64,000 nucleotides of DNA, from the NCBI RefSeq assembly GCF_030684185.1, contig NZ_JAUXOY010000016.1:62001-126000 (forward strand). The letters are read 5' to 3'. The position numbers and the translations under genes were made by a program. Of the stretch, positions 37,090 through 47,351 are shown in pieces. Source of the DNA: Methylotenera sp. (GTDB taxonomy: Bacteria; Pseudomonadota; Gammaproteobacteria; Burkholderiales; Methylophilaceae). Within the stretch, counting starts at the first letter, position 1. Every line of letters starts with the position of its first letter. A model generated the notes under the pieces. The model ran no database searches, was not told where the DNA came from, and saw nothing but the letters and a program-made list of their open reading frames with translations.

Positions 37090-38021
37090 GCCGCTTTATC
37101 CTGAGTTAGATCAGTTTCATTTAACTTAGCGTCATTTAACTTAGCTTCATTTAACCAGGCATAATCAATAGGTTTGAGCGGCTTTTTACCTTCTACATCC
37201 GGCACACATGCAAGTAAGGCTTGAGTGTAAGGATGTTGTGGATTACCCAGCACCTCATCTTTAGTGCCAGACTCGACAATTTTACCCCTAAACATCACTA
37301 CCACATTATCAGCAATATCAGCCACCACACCAAAATCATGGGTAATAAACAGCATACCCATGTTCATGCGTGTTTTAAGTTCATCCAATAACTTAAGTAT
37401 TTGCGCCTGCACGGTTACATCCAATGCAGTGGTCGGTTCGTCGGCAATCAATAAACGTGGTTCACAGGCAATACTCATTGCAATCATCACGCGCTGACGC
37501 TGACCGCCTGATAATTCATCCGGATAACTATTGGCACGACTAGGCGGGATGCCAACCATTTCTAACAAACTGGCAATTTTAGTTGTTAATAACAACCCTT
37601 TAAGTCCTAAATGAGCAGTTAAACTTTCACCGATTTGATAACCTACTGTCAACACCGGATTAAGCGAAGTCATGGGCTCTTGAAATATCATCGCGATTTT
37701 AGCGCCGCGAATTTTCCGTAAACTAGCTTCATCAAGCTTGGTTAAATCTTGCTCGCACGATTTAGCGCCATTTAAAAAATCCCCATCGTTAAACAGCACT
37801 TTGCCAGAGGTTAATTGCAACTGCTTAGACAATAAGCCCATCACAGACAAGGCAGTTAGACTCTTTCCGCTACCAGATTCGCCGACCACACAAGTGGTTT
37901 TTCCTGCTTCAATATTAAAGCTCACGTCATTGACCAACAGTCGAGATTGCATTTTTTTAGGGGCAATGCTCACATGCTGCAGTTGTAATAACGGACTAGC
38001 TTTATTCATGTCAGGGCTCAT
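37086..38021 (-). CDS. Oligopeptide-type ABC transporter ATPase (OppD/DppD-like)
   Basis: Partner ATPase, 311 aa. Walker A GESGSGKSLTALS, IFQEPMTSLNPVLTVGYQIGE, signature SGGQRQRVMIAMSI, Walker B LLIADEPTTALD, and the oligopeptide-transporter C-terminal motif GNPQHPYTQALLACVPD. After this core the protein ends in a short repetitive tail (LNEAKLNDAKLNETDLT) encoded by three 15-bp repeats at 37116-37160. In OppD the C-terminal extension holds Fe-S cysteines; they are not seen here. Lies between hisS and the yfgM-like gene. Confidence 0.9.
   Translation of the reverse strand: MSPDMNKASPLLQLQHVSIAPKKMQSRLLVNDVSFNIEAGKTTCVVGESGSGKSLTALSVMGLLSKQLQLTSGKVLFNDGDFLNGAKSCEQDLTKLDEASLRKIRGAKIAMIFQEPMTSLNPVLTVGYQIGESLTAHLGLKGLLLTTKIASLLEMVGIPPSRANSYPDELSGGQRQRVMIAMSIACEPRLLIADEPTTALDVTVQAQILKLLDELKTRMNMGMLFITHDFGVVADIADNVVVMFRGKIVESGTKDEVLGNPQHPYTQALLACVPDVEGKKPLKPIDYAWLNEAKLNDAKLNETDLTQDKAA
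37116..37160. repeat. Three tandem 15-bp repeats in the 3' end of the OppD-like gene
   Basis: TTCATTTAACTTAGC (37116-37130), GTCATTTAACTTAGC (37131-37145) and TTCATTTAACCAGGC (37146-37160) are in frame and encode a repeated L-N-(E/D)-A-K unit. The copy number may vary between strains by slippage. Confidence 0.9.
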
Positions 38022-38053
38022 TTAAATTCGCTCAATTTTGAATATTACGTTAA

Positions 38054-39364
38054 TTAATTTTTACTAGCTGTTATATAGGCAATGGCTGCCTCAATGCTCA
38101 ATTGCTGTTGCTCGCCTTTTACTGTAGCTAACATCGGCTTTAATGTTACCTGGCTACTTGCAACTTCATCGTCACCCAATATCAAGGCAAACTTCGCCTG
38201 GCTTCTATCCGCTTTTTTCATTTGTGATTTAAAACTGCCGCCACCCGCATGCAAAAGTACTTGAATGTTGGCATTGCGTAACTGCTCGGCAATACTAAAA
38301 GCAGCTTGTTCTACGTTCTCTCCCACGTTCACTAAATACACATCAGGCGCGTCATCTGCTGTAATGCCGTATTCCTGCATCAATAAAAATACGCGCTCCA
38401 AGCCTATACCAAAGCCACAGGCAGGAGTTGCATCGCCACCTAGCCGTTCAACCAAGGTATCGTATCGCCCGCCACCTGCAATCGTGCCTTGTGCACCCAG
38501 TTTAGTCGTTACCCATTCAAATACAGTACGATTATAGTAATCCAAGCCACGTACCAGTCTTGCATTCACTTGATATGCCACGCCAGCGGCATCTAACAAC
38601 TTACACAGACCTTCAAAATGCGCACGAGTTTCCTCGCCTAAACAATCAATCAGTTTGGGCGCGGCCTCGCACATCGCCTGCATATGCGGGTTTTTAGTGT
38701 CCAGAATACGCAGTGGGTTAGTATGTAATCGGCGTTTCGCATCTTCATCCAGTAAATCTGCATGTTGTTCAAAATAAGCAATCAGCACGGTGCGATATTG
38801 GGCACGCTCGTGCGCATCCCCTATGCTATTGATTTGTAACGCGACATCTTGAATTCCCAGCTCACGCCAAAGTCTTGCTAATAAAACAATTTGTTCGGCA
38901 TCTACCTGCGGGCTATCATAGCCAAATGCTTCAACGCCAATTTGGTGAAACTGACGCTGACGGCCTTTTTGCACGTTCTCATGTCTGAACATCGCACCGC
39001 TATACCACAGTCTGACTGAGCCGTTATAGGTTAGGTTGTTTTCTACCACAGCGCGAACACAACCTGCAGTACCTTCAGGTCGCAATGCCAATTTATCGCC
39101 ATTCAGTGCGTCTTCCCAGGCGTACATTTCTTTTTCGACAATATCGGTATGCTCACCCACAGAGCGCACAAATAAATCGGTAGGTTCTACCAAAGGCATA
39201 CGAATGTTTTTATAGCCATACTGCGCAAGTACGCGTCGAGCCGTATCCTCTAACCTAAACCACAATGGCGTGTGCTCTGGCAGAATATCGTAAAAACCTT
39301 TGATGCTTTGGAAGCGCGAATTTGGAAGTTTAGTCGGTTTATTTTTTGTTGAATTTTCAACCAT
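38054..39364 (-). CDS. hisS: Histidyl-tRNA synthetase
   Basis: Class II synthetase charging tRNA-His, 436 aa. N-terminal QSIKGFYDILPEHTPLW; motif 2 area RPEGTAGCVRA and the GAMFRHENVQKGRQRQFHQIGVEAFG block; His-specific LVRGLDYYNRTVFEW (HisA-type motif) and AGGGRYDTLVERLGG. The C-terminal anticodon-binding domain follows (VYLVNVGE onwards). Preceded by ispG on the same strand. Confidence 0.97.
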   Translation of the reverse strand: MVENSTKNKPTKLPNSRFQSIKGFYDILPEHTPLWFRLEDTARRVLAQYGYKNIRMPLVEPTDLFVRSVGEHTDIVEKEMYAWEDALNGDKLALRPEGTAGCVRAVVENNLTYNGSVRLWYSGAMFRHENVQKGRQRQFHQIGVEAFGYDSPQVDAEQIVLLARLWRELGIQDVALQINSIGDAHERAQYRTVLIAYFEQHADLLDEDAKRRLHTNPLRILDTKNPHMQAMCEAAPKLIDCLGEETRAHFEGLCKLLDAAGVAYQVNARLVRGLDYYNRTVFEWVTTKLGAQGTIAGGGRYDTLVERLGGDATPACGFGIGLERVFLLMQEYGITADDAPDVYLVNVGENVEQAAFSIAEQLRNANIQVLLHAGGGSFKSQMKKADRSQAKFALILGDDEVASSQVTLKPMLATVKGEQQQLSIEAAIAYITASKN

Positions 39365-39415
39365 AGTTAACTACTTTAATGACTTATTAATAAGTATTTT
39401 CTAAATTACAGCTAA

Positions 39416-40732
39416 TTAATTCACTGCTTGAATTGGTATGGTTTTTTGCGAGGCTTTGTCTTGAGGAGGATTGACGCGCAATTTCCCACCTTCAACATAA
39501 TGTGTTTGCACGTAAGTCTCGACTATCGCTTGAAATTCCTGTGCAATATTATCGCCTTTTAACGTCACAGTTTTTTCGCCGTCGACAAACACAGGTGCGA
39601 CTGGCGTTTCACCTGTGCCAGGTAAGCTAATGCCAATATTGGCAAGCTTTGATTCACCAGGGCCATTTACCACACAACCCATAACAGCCACACTCATATT
39701 TTCAACACCTGCATATTGCCCGCGCCAAACTGGCATTTGGTTACGCAGATAACTTTGAATTTGCATGGCTAACTCTTGAAAATAAGTTGAGGTCGTTCGA
39801 CCGCAACCTGGGCACGCGGTAACCAAAGGTGTAAAAGAACGAATACCCATCGTTTGCAAAATCTCTTGTGCAACAATCACTTCTTTTGTGCGTGATTCAT
39901 TCGGTTCAGGCGTTAAAGAAACGCGTATGGTATTGCCTATACCCTGCTGTAATAGCAAAGCCAATGCAGCGGTTGAAGCGACAATGCCTTTTGAACCCAT
40001 ACCCGCTTCAGTTAACCCTAAGTGCAATGGATAATCGCTACGTGTAGCCAATTCAGCATAGACCTTAACCAAATCCTGCACATCGCTGACTTTACAAGAA
40101 ATGATAATTTGATTAGGCGACAGACCCAATTCCACTGCTTGCGCTGCACTTTCAAGTGCTGATTGTATCAATGCTTCGCGCATCAAAGCATCTGACGACA
40201 GTGGTTCTGCAAGCTTAGCATTATCGTCCATCATCTGCGCCATTTTGGCTTGGTCTAAACTACCCCAGTTTACACCTATACGCACTGCTTTTTTATACTG
40301 AATAGCCGCTTCTATCATTGAAGCAAACTGCTCATCGCGCTTAGAACCTTTACCGACATTCCCAGGATTGATGCGGTATTTAGCCAACGCTTCTGCACAA
40401 GCAGGATACTGCGCGAGCAATTTATGACCGTTGTAATGAAAGTCGCCTACCAGTGGCACATTACAACCTAAAGCATCTAAACCACGACGAATATTGCCGA
40501 CTTGTGCTGCTGCCTCTGGGGAGTTCACAGTAATGCGCACCACTTCGCTGCCAGCCTGCCATAGCTCAAATACCTGATTAATGGTTGCCTGTGCATCTGC
40601 GGTATCGGTATTGGTCATGCTTTGCACAACAACAGGACTAGCAATAGTTCCAGCCAAGCCACCACCTACCGGCACATGGGCAATCATTACCTGTAATGTA
40701 TTGCGCGGTTGTTTAAGTAATGAAAGACTCAA
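39416..40732 (-). CDS. ispG: (E)-4-hydroxy-3-methylbut-2-enyl-diphosphate synthase
   Basis: Fe-S enzyme of the MEP isoprenoid pathway, converting MEcPP to HMBPP. 438 aa, bacterial type. [17 protein letters not shown] is the conserved N-terminal site; the 4Fe-4S ligands are in ACPGCGRTT (CxxC, about residues 299-302) and in [13 protein letters not shown] further on. Placed 3 bases after rodZ, in the usual rodZ-ispG-hisS order. Confidence 0.97.
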   Translation of the reverse strand: MSLSLLKQPRNTLQVMIAHVPVGGGLAGTIASPVVVQSMTNTDTADAQATINQVFELWQAGSEVVRITVNSPEAAAQVGNIRRGLDALGCNVPLVGDFHYNGHKLLAQYPACAEALAKYRINPGNVGKGSKRDEQFASMIEAAIQYKKAVRIGVNWGSLDQAKMAQMMDDNAKLAEPLSSDALMREALIQSALESAAQAVELGLSPNQIIISCKVSDVQDLVKVYAELATRSDYPLHLGLTEAGMGSKGIVASTAALALLLQQGIGNTIRVSLTPEPNESRTKEVIVAQEILQTMGIRSFTPLVTACPGCGRTTSTYFQELAMQIQSYLRNQMPVWRGQYAGVENMSVAVMGCVVNGPGESKLANIGISLPGTGETPVAPVFVDGEKTVTLKGDNIAQEFQAIVETYVQTHYVEGGKLRVNPPQDKASQKTIPIQAVN

Positions 40733-40735
40733 TGA

Positions 40736-41791
40736 TTACTCCAAGGTAACACGCGCAACATTGTTTTTTATTTTGTCTGTTAAATCAACAGGTTGACCTG
40801 AAAACGTGAGCTTAGTGCCTTTTGCATTACCTATCAGCACCTTAAAGGGTGGCAAGCCATTAAAACCATCTTCACTATTCGGCTGTAATATTTTTTCATA
40901 CACCACAGCACCCGTTTTATCACTTATACGCACCCAAGTTTGCTCTAAAACTGAGATGCTTACACTCTTAATACCCGCAATCGAATTGTCGACCTTAAGG
41001 CCACTTTTCGCAGAGTCTGTTTCTGTCACTTGAACAGCTGTCGCTGTCTGGGAAATTGCAGGTACTTGCAACGTACGTGCAGCATTTTCTTTTAATGTAT
41101 TGGCATCTACAGTTGCCTCTTTGGGTAATTGAATGCCCTGCGTTGCCACCTCAGTCCCTGTTGCTTTTTGGTCCACTTGAGAAGTATTTGGAGCAGCTGT
41201 ATTTACATCTTCGCTCTTCTCAACATCTGCACTTGCTATAGCACTACCTTCAGGCAGACGTTCCGCTGCTGGCAATGCAACTTCCGGTAACGCAACAGTT
41301 TCAGCATTTGAAGTATCTCCAGATGACTCAGTAATGATTTCAGCAGGCTCAATTACTGTTTTTGGTATGAAATTCGTATATAAAAACCAAGCCAATAGCA
41401 TCAATAACACTAAAGCAATCACTAAACTAAATTTCAACTTTGGCTGATTATTTCTACTTAGCAATATTCGATGCGAAGTGGTTTGTACGTTTAATGCACT
41501 CGGCAGGACTTCAGGCACACGTGCACGATAACTCTCAAGCAATGGCTCAGCATCCAGCTCCAACAAACGCGCATAATTGCGAATAAACCCTCTTGTAATC
41601 ATAGGCTGAGGCAAGCCATCAAAGTCGTTATTTTCTAAGGCTTCAATTTGTTTAATACTCAAACGTAAATTGTTAGAAACGTCTTTTACTTCGAGTTTTT
41701 TAGCATTTCTCGCCGAGGCTAATACTTCACCCATAGGAGAAAAACTGGCTGGCCCTGTTTCGGAAGGGTTGTTAGTCACTTCATCAGTCAT
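40736..41791 (-). CDS. rodZ: Cytoskeleton protein RodZ-like
   Basis: Bitopic membrane protein that links MreB to the cell wall machinery. 351 aa: N-terminal helix-turn-helix (LASARNAKKLEVKDVSNNLRL, IKQIEALENNDFD, about residues 25-85), TM at about 122-142 (LVIALVLLMLLAWFLY), a long Ala/Thr/Glu-rich periplasmic linker, and a C-terminal DUF4115 beta domain (SVLEQTWVRISDKTG, PFKVLIGNAKG). Its start overlaps the pilW stop. Confidence 0.88.
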   Translation of the reverse strand: MTDEVTNNPSETGPASFSPMGEVLASARNAKKLEVKDVSNNLRLSIKQIEALENNDFDGLPQPMITRGFIRNYARLLELDAEPLLESYRARVPEVLPSALNVQTTSHRILLSRNNQPKLKFSLVIALVLLMLLAWFLYTNFIPKTVIEPAEIITESSGDTSNAETVALPEVALPAAERLPEGSAIASADVEKSEDVNTAAPNTSQVDQKATGTEVATQGIQLPKEATVDANTLKENAARTLQVPAISQTATAVQVTETDSAKSGLKVDNSIAGIKSVSISVLEQTWVRISDKTGAVVYEKILQPNSEDGFNGLPPFKVLIGNAKGTKLTFSGQPVDLTDKIKNNVARVTLE

Positions 41792-42576
41792 TGATAATTC
41801 TCACCCTGTAATAACTTGGCTTGCTCAGAATCTGGATATTGACGCCTTAACTCTAAAGCATAACTAGCCTCTGCATCTCTAGCCCCCACCGCACGTTCAA
41901 TTTGAATCGCCAGCCATAACACTTCAGGGCTGGGCCTGCTCAACATCACATTCTGTAGTGTTTTTTTAGCGGCAACTGCATCATTTCGCTTAAACTGAAT
42001 TGAGGCAAGTTGATATGCTGCACCTTGTGATAAGGGTTCAATCTGCAAAGCTTTTTGTAAATAAGTTTCAGCATTCGCCATTTTATTGCCACGCATAGAA
42101 CAAATAGCGGCATTAGTGTAAGCCATTGCCGGCGTAGCATATAGCGGATTTTTAACCGCTGCCAAAAATTCAGTAATCGATTCGTCTATTCTATTTCTGG
42201 AACACAAAAAACTACCGTAATTATTGCGCACCTCAGAATTCTCGGAATCCAACTGTATCGCTTTTCTAAAGTTAGCGTCAGCCACATCGTCTCTTCCAAG
42301 CTGCGCATTCACTAATCCCAACCCGTTATAAGCTGATGAAAAATTTGGGTCTATCTTCGCCGCAAGTGTAAACTCCTCCAAGGCGATTTCTAATTTTTTT
42401 TGCTGAAAGTAAACTGCACCTAAATCAGTATGCGCACGTGCGCGCGCTTTTAAATTCTCAGCATCTCTTTCTTGCTGCTGCTGATTGACGCATCCTGTAC
42501 TGATTAAACCTATAATACACAACATCAATACCAGACTTATTTTACTTGCATTTAAGTGCTTATTGAATTTCATCAA
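41788..42576 (-). CDS. pilW: Type IV pilus biogenesis/stability lipoprotein PilW (PilF)
   Basis: Outer membrane lipoprotein that helps assemble the PilQ secretin. 262 aa with lipobox LISTGC (Cys about residue 29), then five to six TPR units ([53 protein letters not shown]). It overlaps both rlmN and rodZ by four bases each, pointing to one operon. No other pilus gene is in this window. Confidence 0.9.
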   Translation of the reverse strand: MMKFNKHLNASKISLVLMLCIIGLISTGCVNQQQQERDAENLKARARAHTDLGAVYFQQKKLEIALEEFTLAAKIDPNFSSAYNGLGLVNAQLGRDDVADANFRKAIQLDSENSEVRNNYGSFLCSRNRIDESITEFLAAVKNPLYATPAMAYTNAAICSMRGNKMANAETYLQKALQIEPLSQGAAYQLASIQFKRNDAVAAKKTLQNVMLSRPSPEVLWLAIQIERAVGARDAEASYALELRRQYPDSEQAKLLQGENYQ

Positions 42577-43673
42577 ATCGCCTCAATTGGAATTCTATTA
42601 GAAGTACGCTTGGTTTTATCTAACACCTTACCTGCTAACTGCCCACAAGCTGCATCAATATCTTCACCACGTGTTTTACGAACCGTCACCACATAACCAG
42701 CCTGCATCAAAATATCACGGAATACACGTATATGACTGGCTTTCGAGGTGTCATATCCGCTGTTAGGAAATGGATTAAAAGGAATTAAATTAAATTTACA
42801 AGATACGTTTTTGACTAAGTCTAATAATTGATGCGCATGTTCAACAGTGTCGTTCACACCATCCAACATCACATATTCAAACGTGACAAAATCACGAGGC
42901 GCTTTTTCTAAATATCGATTACATGCCGCCATCAGCTCTTTAAGTGGGTATTTTTTATTGATAGGTACAATCACATCACGTAGCGCATCATTAGGGGCAT
43001 GCAGGCTCACTGCCAACGCTACAGGACAATCTTCCTTTAATCTATCCATGGCTGGCACTAATCCGCTAGTTGAAAGCGTCACGCGACGACGACTCAAGCC
43101 ATACGCGTTGTCATCCAGCATAATCTGCATGGCCGTTACTACGTTATCGTAATTGGCGAGCGGTTCGCCCATCCCCATCATCACCACATTACTGATGATA
43201 CGATCATTTGCAGAAAGTAAATCGTATCCACTTTCTTGCCGCAACGACTGGTTAGCGATTGAAAGCTGACCAATAATCTCTGCGACACTTAAATTTCGGT
43301 TAAAGCCTTGACGGCCTGTACTGCAAAATGTGCATTCCAATGCACAGCCCACTTGCGATGAAATACACAAAGTTCCGCGGTCATCCTCAGGAATGAACAC
43401 GGTTTCGATACTATTAGCAGTATCAGTACCAATCAACCATTTACGTGTACCATCATTGGATATTTTTTCCAATTGCACGGTCGGCAAAGTAATCTCCGCT
43501 TGAGTGACCAACTTCTCACGTAAGACTTTGGCAATATCAGTCATCTGCTCAAAATCATGCACCCCGAAGTGGTGCATCCAGCGCATCAATTGCTTGGCGC
43601 GAAAAGGCTTCTCGCCTTGTTCGGCAAACCATTGTGCCAGTTGTGGCTGATTGAAATTGAGCAAATTGACCAA
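42573..43673 (-). CDS. rlmN: 23S rRNA/tRNA (adenine C2) methyltransferase
   Basis: Radical SAM enzyme methylating A2503 of 23S rRNA and A37 of some tRNAs. 366 aa; N-terminal [18 protein letters not shown], cluster motif [27 protein letters not shown], and the catalytic C-terminal Cys in [10 protein letters not shown]. The start is a TTG at 43673 with AAAAGG some 11 bases upstream; no ATG alternative fits. First gene of the minus-strand run down to der. Confidence 0.95.
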   Translation of the reverse strand: MVNLLNFNQPQLAQWFAEQGEKPFRAKQLMRWMHHFGVHDFEQMTDIAKVLREKLVTQAEITLPTVQLEKISNDGTRKWLIGTDTANSIETVFIPEDDRGTLCISSQVGCALECTFCSTGRQGFNRNLSVAEIIGQLSIANQSLRQESGYDLLSANDRIISNVVMMGMGEPLANYDNVVTAMQIMLDDNAYGLSRRRVTLSTSGLVPAMDRLKEDCPVALAVSLHAPNDALRDVIVPINKKYPLKELMAACNRYLEKAPRDFVTFEYVMLDGVNDTVEHAHQLLDLVKNVSCKFNLIPFNPFPNSGYDTSKASHIRVFRDILMQAGYVVTVRKTRGEDIDAACGQLAGKVLDKTKRTSNRIPIEAI

Positions 43674-43818
43674 AATTGTTGTTACCTTTTTACATCCAAA
43701 TAATTTAAGCCTCTAAATTAGGCAAAGCGTGAATAAAAAATAGTGACGCGGCATACATGAAGTATGTAAGGAAATTATTTATTATTCGCAACGAAGCATA
43801 ATAACGAAGATTGAATTA

Positions 43819-44223
43819 TTAACCGAAGAAATATTTGATTTCGATAGCAGCATTTTCCGCTGAATCTGAACCATGCACTGCATTAGCGTCAATGCTTTCA
43901 GCAAAGTCAGCGCGAATAGTGCCGGCAGCCGCTTCTTTTGGGTTTGTAGCGCCCATTAAATCACGGTTTACCTGAACTGCATTTTCGCCTTCCAAAGCCT
44001 GAATCATCACCGGACCTGAAATCATAAATTTTACTAAATCATTGAAAAAAGGACGTGCCGCATGAACCGCGTAAAAACCTTCAGCTTCGGCTTGTGTTAA
44101 TTGTGCCATTTTTGCTGCAACAATTTTTAAACCTGCGTTTTCAAAACGGGTGTAGATTTTACCGATTACATTTTTTGCAACTGCATCAGGTTTGATGATA
44201 GAAAGCGTGCGTTGAACAGCCAT
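43819..44223 (-). CDS. ndk: Nucleoside diphosphate kinase
   Basis: Balances NTP/dNTP pools by phosphoryl transfer. 134 aa, slightly shorter than the common 141-143. [19 protein letters not shown] start, [27 protein letters not shown], and the active site [16 protein letters not shown] with the phosphorylated His. Divergent from fhcB. An AT-rich dyad in the gap to rlmN (TTATTAT arms about 43776-43801) may end the transcript. Confidence 0.95.
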   Translation of the reverse strand: MAVQRTLSIIKPDAVAKNVIGKIYTRFENAGLKIVAAKMAQLTQAEAEGFYAVHAARPFFNDLVKFMISGPVMIQALEGENAVQVNRDLMGATNPKEAAAGTIRADFAESIDANAVHGSDSAENAAIEIKYFFG

Positions 44224-44351
44224 AACAACTCCATTTAATTAACTTATTGAAAAGAACGATAAAATACCATTTTTAGCGCTTAAAATAAACCACCATTTAC
44301 ATGTTTAATTGATGTATAAAACTTCTCACAATGTGGCAGAATTACATTTAG

Positions 44352-45632
44352 ATGAAAACTATTAGTAATACAACTGTAGATAAAGCTTGCAGCTGCCCCG
44401 CCTGTGGTTTGCTCTGTGATGACATCGTCTTGGCTGAAACATCAACATTTACCACAAAAAATACTTGCTTAAAAAGCATAAGTTTTTTTGAAAAATCTTT
44501 TTCTGCACATTCAACAAGCCCGCAAGTCGCTGGCAAGCCAACAGATTTAAATGTCGCAATTGAAGCTGCCGCTGATATTTTACGCAAAAGCAATCAACCA
44601 TTATTTGCTGGCTTAGGCACTGAAGTGCAAGGAATGAGGGCATTGATGCGTTTAGCAGAAAAAACCCGCGCCACATTAGACCATATGCATTCAGAAGCTA
44701 CAGTGCGTAACACTCTAGCCATGCAAAATAGCGGTTGGCAAACCACAACGCTTACCGAAGTAAAAAATCGTGCCGATGTGATTTTTGCGATTGGTACTGA
44801 TATTGCAAGCAGTCACCCACGCTTTTTTGAAAAAATCGTATGGAATACCGATAGCCTATTTAACAAACCTACGCCTGAAGTGATTTATTTGGGCGTTGCT
44901 ACAGAAAATACCAAAGCAGGCATTTCGCCGGATGGAAAACTTCCGTTAGTGATTCCCGCAGAAACTGCAAAACTACCTGAAATCATTAATGCACTCAATG
45001 CTTTAATGTCCAATAAAAATCCGTTAGTTAAAAAATCAGGGGGCGACCTTATTGGCGGCGTTGCGATATCATCGCTAAACTTGATTTTAGAAAAACTAAA
45101 ATCTGCACAATATGCAGTGGTGGTATGGTCGGCCAGCAACTTAAAATTTGCACATGCTGAACTCACCATACAAAGCATCACACAGCTCATTGCCAGATTA
45201 AACGAATCCAATCGCGTAGCTGGCCTGCCACTCAATTCTGGCGACGGCGACTCTAGCGTTAACAACACCAGTACTTGGCTAAGCGGCTATCCTACAAGAA
45301 ACCGCTTCGTCAACGGCCATGCTGAGTACGATGCTTATCATTTTTCAAGCAAGCATCAACTAAGCAATTGCGATGCGCTATTATGGGTAAGCACATTTAA
45401 TGCACATCAGCCACCAGATTGTAATGCTCCAAGCGTCATCATCGGCCACCCAAACATGCAGTTTGATAAGGTGCCAGATGTATTTATTCCTGCTGGTATT
45501 CCAGGCGTAGACCATGCTGGCACGATGTTTAGAATGGATAGCTCAGTTGCAATGCCGCTTAAAAAATTACGGGAATCACACTTGCCAAGTTTAAGTGAAA
45601 TTATCGGCCAGATTGAGGCGAAACTATCATGA
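44352..45632 (+). CDS. fhcB: Formyltransferase/hydrolase complex subunit B (FmdB-like)
   Basis: Subunit of the Fhc complex that releases formate from formyl-H4MPT in methylotrophs. 426 aa. It is related to the molybdopterin subunit B of archaeal formylmethanofuran dehydrogenase: N-terminal CSCPACGLLCDDIVL, then LFAGLGTEVQGMRALMRLAE and PLNSGDGDSSVN. In bacteria this subunit is thought to have lost redox function. The start ATG at 44352 is divergent from ndk. Its stop overlaps the fhcA start by four bases. Confidence 0.92.
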   Translation: MKTISNTTVDKACSCPACGLLCDDIVLAETSTFTTKNTCLKSISFFEKSFSAHSTSPQVAGKPTDLNVAIEAAADILRKSNQPLFAGLGTEVQGMRALMRLAEKTRATLDHMHSEATVRNTLAMQNSGWQTTTLTEVKNRADVIFAIGTDIASSHPRFFEKIVWNTDSLFNKPTPEVIYLGVATENTKAGISPDGKLPLVIPAETAKLPEIINALNALMSNKNPLVKKSGGDLIGGVAISSLNLILEKLKSAQYAVVVWSASNLKFAHAELTIQSITQLIARLNESNRVAGLPLNSGDGDSSVNNTSTWLSGYPTRNRFVNGHAEYDAYHFSSKHQLSNCDALLWVSTFNAHQPPDCNAPSVIIGHPNMQFDKVPDVFIPAGIPGVDHAGTMFRMDSSVAMPLKKLRESHLPSLSEIIGQIEAKLS

Positions 45633-47317
45633 TTACGCACCTTAAAAATGGCAGGCTATTCGACCCGACACATAATAAAAACGGTGTAGTGGAAGATATT
45701 TACATTTTTCAAGGTCGCATCATTCCTAAACCGCTAGATGCTGGAAAAATTACGAAATCATTTGATTTAACAGGTAAGGTCGTTATGGCGGGTGCGATTG
45801 ATATGCATAGTCACATTGGCGGCGGCAAAATCAATATTGCGCGCATGATGTTACCAGAGTTTCAGGAAAGCAAAAAATATAGCGAGCCAGAAGCGCATAT
45901 TTGCACACCCAACTGTAGCCACTATGCCACCCACATGGCAACCCCCAGCACCACCGACACAGGCTTTCGCTACATTGAGATGGGCTATACCGCCGCCTTT
46001 GAGCCAGCACTGATGCCTATTAATGCTCGTCAAGCGCATTTAGAAATGGCTGACACGCCGATGATAGATAAAGGCGGTTACGCCATGCTCGGTAATGACG
46101 ATTACTTTTTGCGTATGCTAGCGAGCAAAAAAGATCAAAAAGCCATTAATGACTACGTGGCATGGATACTGCATGCCACACAATCAATAGGCATCAAAGT
46201 AGTGAACCCCGGCGGCATTAACGCGTTCAAGTTTAATCAACGCAGATTAGATTTAGACGAAAATAACCGCCATTACCAAGTCAGTCCGCGAGAAATATTA
46301 AAAAGTTTAAGTACAGCAGTGCATCAGCTTGGCATTGCCAAACCATTGCACGTACACTGCAATAATTTAGGTGCGGCTGGTAATTTTCAAACCACGCTGG
46401 ATACCATGGGCGCCTCTGATGGTTTGCCTATGCATCTGACGCACATTCAGTTTCATAGTTATGGCACAGAAGGTGATAAAAAGTTTTCATCTGCGGCTGC
46501 TCAAATTTCAGAAGCGTTAAATAAAAACAAACACATCACCGCCGATGTAGGCCAGATTCTATTTGGGCAAACTGTGACCGCTTCTGGTGACAGCATGATG
46601 CAGCAACTCAACGCGAAACACGCAAACCCTAAAAAATCCGTGATTATGGACATTGAATGTGACGCAGGTTGCGGCGTAGTGCCATTTAAATATCGCGACC
46701 AGAACTATGTGAACGCCTTGCAATGGGCGATAGGCTTGGAATTATTCTTATCCGTTGAAGACCCATGGCGCATTTTTTTAACGACTGACCACCCTAACGG
46801 TGCGCCGTTTACCAGCTATCCACATCTAATTCGCCTGCTGATGGACAAAAGCTTTAGAAACGAAGCTTTTGCCAAACTTAACCTAGATGCACAAGCCATG
46901 AGCAATTTAACATCACTAGATCGCGAATACAGTCTGTATGAAATTGCCATTATGACGCGTGCAGGTGCGGCCGGCCTGATAGGATTGAATGACCGCGGAC
47001 ACCTAGGAGTTGGCGCAGGAGCAGACATTACCGTATACACCGACCAGCCTGACCGCGAGGCCATGTTCGCCAAACCTGATTATGTATTTAAAGATGGTGA
47101 ACTAGTAGTTAAAAACGGCAAGATAGTAAAAGTAGTTTGGGGCGCAACCCACACTGCCAAGCCTGCTTTCGATATGAATGCAGAAAAAGACTTAAAAGAT
47201 TATTTCGATAAATATCACACCATGCAATTAGATAATTTTAAGATTGATGACGACGAAATAAGCAATGATGGCCGTGGTAGCATCATCGTCCATGAAGGCA
47301 AGCAAACACCACACTAA
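45629..47317 (+). CDS. fhcA: Formyltransferase/hydrolase complex subunit A (FmdA-like)
   Basis: Hydrolase subunit of Fhc, an amidohydrolase-superfamily protein of 562 aa that hydrolyses formyl-methanofuran-like cofactor to formate. Metal-binding region AGAIDMHSHIGGG (HxH, about residues 58-64), further His residues in KPLHVHCNNLG and LTHIQFHSYG, and Asp in FLTTDHPNGAPFT. The C-terminal motif GHLGVGAGADITVY is typical. The sequence matches methylotroph FhcA more than a generic dihydroorotase. Confidence 0.94.
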   Translation: MITHLKNGRLFDPTHNKNGVVEDIYIFQGRIIPKPLDAGKITKSFDLTGKVVMAGAIDMHSHIGGGKINIARMMLPEFQESKKYSEPEAHICTPNCSHYATHMATPSTTDTGFRYIEMGYTAAFEPALMPINARQAHLEMADTPMIDKGGYAMLGNDDYFLRMLASKKDQKAINDYVAWILHATQSIGIKVVNPGGINAFKFNQRRLDLDENNRHYQVSPREILKSLSTAVHQLGIAKPLHVHCNNLGAAGNFQTTLDTMGASDGLPMHLTHIQFHSYGTEGDKKFSSAAAQISEALNKNKHITADVGQILFGQTVTASGDSMMQQLNAKHANPKKSVIMDIECDAGCGVVPFKYRDQNYVNALQWAIGLELFLSVEDPWRIFLTTDHPNGAPFTSYPHLIRLLMDKSFRNEAFAKLNLDAQAMSNLTSLDREYSLYEIAIMTRAGAAGLIGLNDRGHLGVGAGADITVYTDQPDREAMFAKPDYVFKDGELVVKNGKIVKVVWGATHTAKPAFDMNAEKDLKDYFDKYHTMQLDNFKIDDDEISNDGRGSIIVHEGKQTPH

Positions 47318-47351
47318 TCAAAATATGGAACCCAAATTAAGGGATTAAAAG

